Source of the DNA: Marisediminitalea aggregata
GTDB taxonomy: Bacteria; Pseudomonadota; Gammaproteobacteria; Enterobacterales; Alteromonadaceae
Assembly (NCBI RefSeq): GCF_900129565.1
Contig: NZ_FQWD01000001.1
Coordinates: 558,001 to 622,000, forward strand
Length of the DNA stretch: 64,000 nt
Direction of reading: 5' to 3'
Shown: positions 61,097-64,000 of the stretch, piece by piece
Numbering within the stretch: position 1 is the stretch's first letter
Layout of the letters: each line of letters opens with the position of its first letter
Notes under the pieces: generated by a model
The model's database searches: none
The model's input: the letters and a program-made list of their open reading frames with translations, nothing else
What the model was told of the DNA's origin: nothing
Translations under genes and position numbers: made by a program

Positions 61097-62269
61097 TTGT
61101 ATTTTCGTTTGTCGCGTTGCGTAAACCGGGCGTTTGCGCTGTTTTTTGCTGTCAGTATGCTGACCTCGCAATATGCGCTGGGCGAAGAACAGTGGTTTGC
61201 CGATTATGCAAAGCACGTCAAACAAGAAGCCAGAAAATACCGCGTGCCGGGCTATGCCATGGTGTACTACCAGCAAGGTAAAGCACCGGTAATCGAAGTG
61301 TATGGCAACACGCACAAAGGCGGCGATGCCGTGACGCCTGACACCGTATTTCGTTTAGCCTCGGTTTCAAAAACCTTTACCGCCGTACTGATGGCTAAGC
61401 TGGTAAGGCAGCATCAGCTAGACTGGTCCACACCTGTCGCCTCGCTGAGCACTACCCTGCAATCCCAGGGCACCATGAACCCGAACCTTACACTGGGCCA
61501 CATTGTCGGTCAGTCAAGCGGCTACATGCCAAATGCCTACGACAATCTGATAGAAGCCAACTACCCGCTGAAACGGGTCCTGAATCAGCTTGCCGGACTG
61601 AAACCACTGTGCGAACCGGGCGAGTGTTACACTTATCAGAATGCCCTGTTTGGTGTGATTGAAGAGTACTTTGTTGGCAACAATACGTCGTATCATCGCC
61701 AGTTGAGAGAGCAGATTTTATATCCCCTGGGTATGGAAACCGCCAGTGCCGGAAAGGGCGGCCTTTTGGCGTCTGAACAGTGGGCCAGACCCCATATTGC
61801 CATTGCGCGAAACCGCTGGCGAGAAGGACATGTCGAGAGTAACTACTACCGATTCAGCCCGGCAGCAGGGGTGAACGCCAGTATTAATGACATGACACGT
61901 TGGCTCCAGGCAATGCTGTTGGAATTCCCCACCGTTGTGCCTGAAGATGTCATTGCCGACGTGACTACGCCAAGAGTAAAAACCACGCGTGAAGTCTACC
62001 GACGCGGCTGGCGCGACAAGTTAACCGATGCCCATTATGGATTTGGCTGGCGTATTTATGACTATGCAGGTGAAACGCTGAACTATCATGGTGGCTGGGT
62101 GAAAGGGTATCGCGCAGACGTGTCGTTTTCGCCTAAGTATCGCGCGGGTTATGTCATGCTAATGAACGCGGAATCCAACCTCATTAACACCACAACAGCT
62201 GACTTCTGGCGAACCTATTTTCAGGAAGCGAAACGCCAGCAACAGCAAACAACCAGCGTGGGAAATTAA
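61097..62269 (+). CDS. Secreted class C beta-lactamase-like serine hydrolase
   Basis: A 390-residue exported enzyme of the beta-lactamase/penicillin-binding (S12) fold. I choose the TTG start at 61097 because GGAG lies 6 bp upstream and a signal peptide follows (FALFFAVSMLTSQYALG). Catalytic motifs: SVSK (Ser89-Lys92) in FRLASVSKTF, YQN in CYTYQNALFG, and HGG in LNYHGGWVKG in place of KTG. Members hydrolyse esters, peptides or beta-lactams; with HGG an esterase or D-peptidase is as likely as a true beta-lactamase. It is monocistronic. Confidence 0.82.
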   Translation: MYFRLSRCVNRAFALFFAVSMLTSQYALGEEQWFADYAKHVKQEARKYRVPGYAMVYYQQGKAPVIEVYGNTHKGGDAVTPDTVFRLASVSKTFTAVLMAKLVRQHQLDWSTPVASLSTTLQSQGTMNPNLTLGHIVGQSSGYMPNAYDNLIEANYPLKRVLNQLAGLKPLCEPGECYTYQNALFGVIEEYFVGNNTSYHRQLREQILYPLGMETASAGKGGLLASEQWARPHIAIARNRWREGHVESNYYRFSPAAGVNASINDMTRWLQAMLLEFPTVVPEDVIADVTTPRVKTTREVYRRGWRDKLTDAHYGFGWRIYDYAGETLNYHGGWVKGYRADVSFSPKYRAGYVMLMNAESNLINTTTADFWRTYFQEAKRQQQQTTSVGN

Positions 62270-62307
62270 CGGGAAGCGGGCTCGTCGCCCACTCCCCCAG
62301 TAACCAC

Positions 62308-64000
62308 TTACTTGGTCTTCAGGTAAGTGTATCCGCTCAAGCAGTTCTCGTAAAAGTCTGTCCAGCGAACGCCTTCGCGAGGCTTGATGTTGCCTGCTGA
62401 TACTTGCTTGTCAATCAGGCGCTTCACGTCAGAAGCCATCGCTTTAGGATTGTATTGCATGATAGACAACACGTCTTCCACCGAAGAGCCTTTAACAACT
62501 TCTTCAATGTAGAAGTCTTCCGGATCGTCGTCGTAACTAAAGATATGTACCTCGTTCAAACGACCAAACAGGTTGTGCATGTCGCCCATCACGTCCTGAT
62601 ATGCGCCGGTTAAGAACAACCCAATGTAATAAGGCTCGTCCTTCTTCAGCTTGTGCATAGGCAGAATGTCGGTAATTTCACGTCCCACTGTAAACTGATC
62701 GATTTTGCCGTCACTGTCGCAGGTAATATCCACCAGCGCACAGTTTACTTCCGGTCTTTCGTTCATGCGTGTAATCGGCACCACAGGCAATAACTGGTCA
62801 ATAGCCCAGGTATCAGCTGCCGACTGGAATACCGAGAAGTTACACAGGTACTGCGACGACAAGCTGTAATCCAGCTCCTGTAACTCTTCCGGCACATACT
62901 CTGCGTTCGCATAATAGGTCTGCAAACGCGAGATAATCTGCCAGTACAGGGTTTCTATTTTGGCCAGCTCTTCCAGCGACAAGACACGCAGTTTAAAGGC
63001 ATCCAGTGCCTGTTCTTTATATTGCGATGCGTCGTTATACACTTCCTGCATATTGGTTTGCTGATCAAAGCTCTCAGCCATTTCACGCATGTTGCTCACG
63101 AAGATATGCTCACCTTCGTTTTCGCTGGTGTCGACTTCCGAGCTGTTAGAGCGGATTTCACCCACAATCTGGGTGATTACGCAGCTGTGGTGTGCGGTAA
63201 TAGCACGGCCACTTTCGCTTACCAGATTAGGGTGCGGTACACCTTCTAAATCACACACTTCTTTCATGCCATAAACAACGTCTGACACGTATTCCTGCAT
63301 GGTATAGTTACGCGACGATTCACTGGTAGACGCCGTCCCGTCGTAATCGATGCCCAGGCCACCACCCACATCAACGAAGTCCAGCGGGAAACCCATTTTA
63401 TGCAGTTCAGCATAAATGCGGGCACCTTCAGAAATAGCCTCTTTAACAGAACGAATGTCAGTTAGCTGGCTGCCAATATGGAAGTGAAGCAGTTTCAGGC
63501 AATGGGCCATACCTTCGTCTTTCAGATACCGCGCCGTGTTGATGATCTCAGAAATCGTAAGACCAAATTTGGCGCGTTCGCCACCTGAACTTTCCCATTT
63601 ACCACGGCCTTTCACGGTCATTTTGGCGCGTACACCAATGATGGGCTCTATTTGCAATTCTTTGGCAATACGCACCAGCAACAGGAGTTCAGAGTACTTT
63701 TCAACTACCACTACCATGCGGCGACCCAGCTTGCGACCTAATAACGCCAGGCGCATAAACTCTTCGTCTTTATAGCCGTTGAGCACGGTGAGTGAGTCTT
63801 CGTTGGTGTTCATAGCCAACACAGTCAGCAGTTCTGCTTTAGAACCGGCTTCCAGCCCGTAATTAAAGGGCTCACCTGCATCAACGATCTCTTCTACCAC
63901 TTCGCGCATCTGGTTTACTTTAACCGGATACACGCCGTTGTATTCAGCCTGATATTCCGCTTCGGCAATGGTGTTTTTAAAAATAGTATTCAGGTTAGCA
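62308..64000 (-). CDS. speA: Biosynthetic arginine decarboxylase, 5' truncated by window
   Basis: The frame runs from 62308 to the end of the window without a stop, so the N-terminus lies beyond 64000; about 563 of an expected 630-640 codons are present. The enzyme makes agmatine from arginine for putrescine synthesis. Features: the PLP Lys in YPVKVNQM, VGVRAKMTVKG-like sequence, the barrel segment LLHFHIGSQLTDI, DVGGGLGIDYDG, and a helical C-terminal part typical of SpeA. The C-terminal end is intact (SGYTYLKTK). Confidence 0.93.
   Translation of the reverse strand, partial: ANLNTIFKNTIAEAEYQAEYNGVYPVKVNQMREVVEEIVDAGEPFNYGLEAGSKAELLTVLAMNTNEDSLTVLNGYKDEEFMRLALLGRKLGRRMVVVVEKYSELLLLVRIAKELQIEPIIGVRAKMTVKGRGKWESSGGERAKFGLTISEIINTARYLKDEGMAHCLKLLHFHIGSQLTDIRSVKEAISEGARIYAELHKMGFPLDFVDVGGGLGIDYDGTASTSESSRNYTMQEYVSDVVYGMKEVCDLEGVPHPNLVSESGRAITAHHSCVITQIVGEIRSNSSEVDTSENEGEHIFVSNMREMAESFDQQTNMQEVYNDASQYKEQALDAFKLRVLSLEELAKIETLYWQIISRLQTYYANAEYVPEELQELDYSLSSQYLCNFSVFQSAADTWAIDQLLPVVPITRMNERPEVNCALVDITCDSDGKIDQFTVGREITDILPMHKLKKDEPYYIGLFLTGAYQDVMGDMHNLFGRLNEVHIFSYDDDPEDFYIEEVVKGSSVEDVLSIMQYNPKAMASDVKRLIDKQVSAGNIKPREGVRWTDFYENCLSGYTYLKTK

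Noticed and set aside
1..64000. CRISPR array, tRNA, rRNA, prophage or conjugative element
   Set aside because: Repeats are dispersed rather than regularly spaced, no cas genes are present, and no RNA gene or phage/conjugation gene was recognised.

Overview
The window looks like a piece of chromosome from a marine gammaproteobacterium of the Alteromonadales type (Alteromonas-like). The evidence is housekeeping genes of gammaproteobacterial form (asd, glmU, a DeoR regulator next to glmS, biosynthetic speA), a polysaccharide-degradation cluster with GH5 and GH30 enzymes beside a cupin-like and a DUF6445 protein, and many heavy-metal efflux genes. This is inferred from protein families; no rRNA or other taxonomic marker is present. 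No tRNA, rRNA, CRISPR array or prophage was seen.

Layout. 1-8.1 kb: glucan (laminarin-like) degradation, with a truncated cupin-like protein, a multidomain GH5 lipoprotein, a GH30 lipoprotein, a DUF6445 protein, a carboxylesterase and a small cupin. 8.2-14.3 kb: first heavy-metal RND system (minus strand), whose adaptor carries a long Glu-Glu-His tandem repeat. 14.4-21.1 kb: GNAT enzyme, M20 amidohydrolase, an aldehyde dehydrogenase plus FAD oxidoreductase pair, and a sialidase-fold secreted protein. 21.2-31.1 kb: a metal regulon with a BlaI-type repressor, a second RND system, a BlaR1-like M56 membrane protease, and a HupE-like operon. 31.1-32.5 kb: divergent dmeR/dmeF. 32.5-44.1 kb: peptide-type ABC importer with a PuuB-like FAD oxidoreductase and a HAD enzyme, divergent from an aminotransferase, a tartrate/malate-type dehydrogenase and a succinate-semialdehyde dehydrogenase; probably one catabolic unit for an amine or amino compound. 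44.3-50 kb: DUF1624 acyltransferase, RMD1 protein, asd, a small Cys-rich protein and a RAYT transposase. 50-64 kb: glmS/DeoR, glmU with two genes between, a GGDEF-like protein with an altered motif, DNA alkylation repair genes, a beta-lactamase-fold hydrolase and the 3' part of speA.

Two observations stand out. First, three near-identical inverted repeats (AAAAACCGA-N7-TCGGTTTTT) lie upstream of the blaI-like gene, inside the start of the RND outer-membrane gene, and upstream of the HupE-like operon; in two of them the spacer holds a candidate -35 box. This ties the BlaI/M56 pair, the metal pump and the HupE-like module into one predicted regulon. That module also contains a small secreted protein that resembles the N-terminal domain of the pump's own adaptor. 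Second, a dispersed repeat with core TGGACACCCACC followed by a T-run occurs in about twenty copies. It is often paired in inverted orientation like a REPIN, sits near a RAYT transposase, and in places has entered coding sequence, in one case supplying a start codon.
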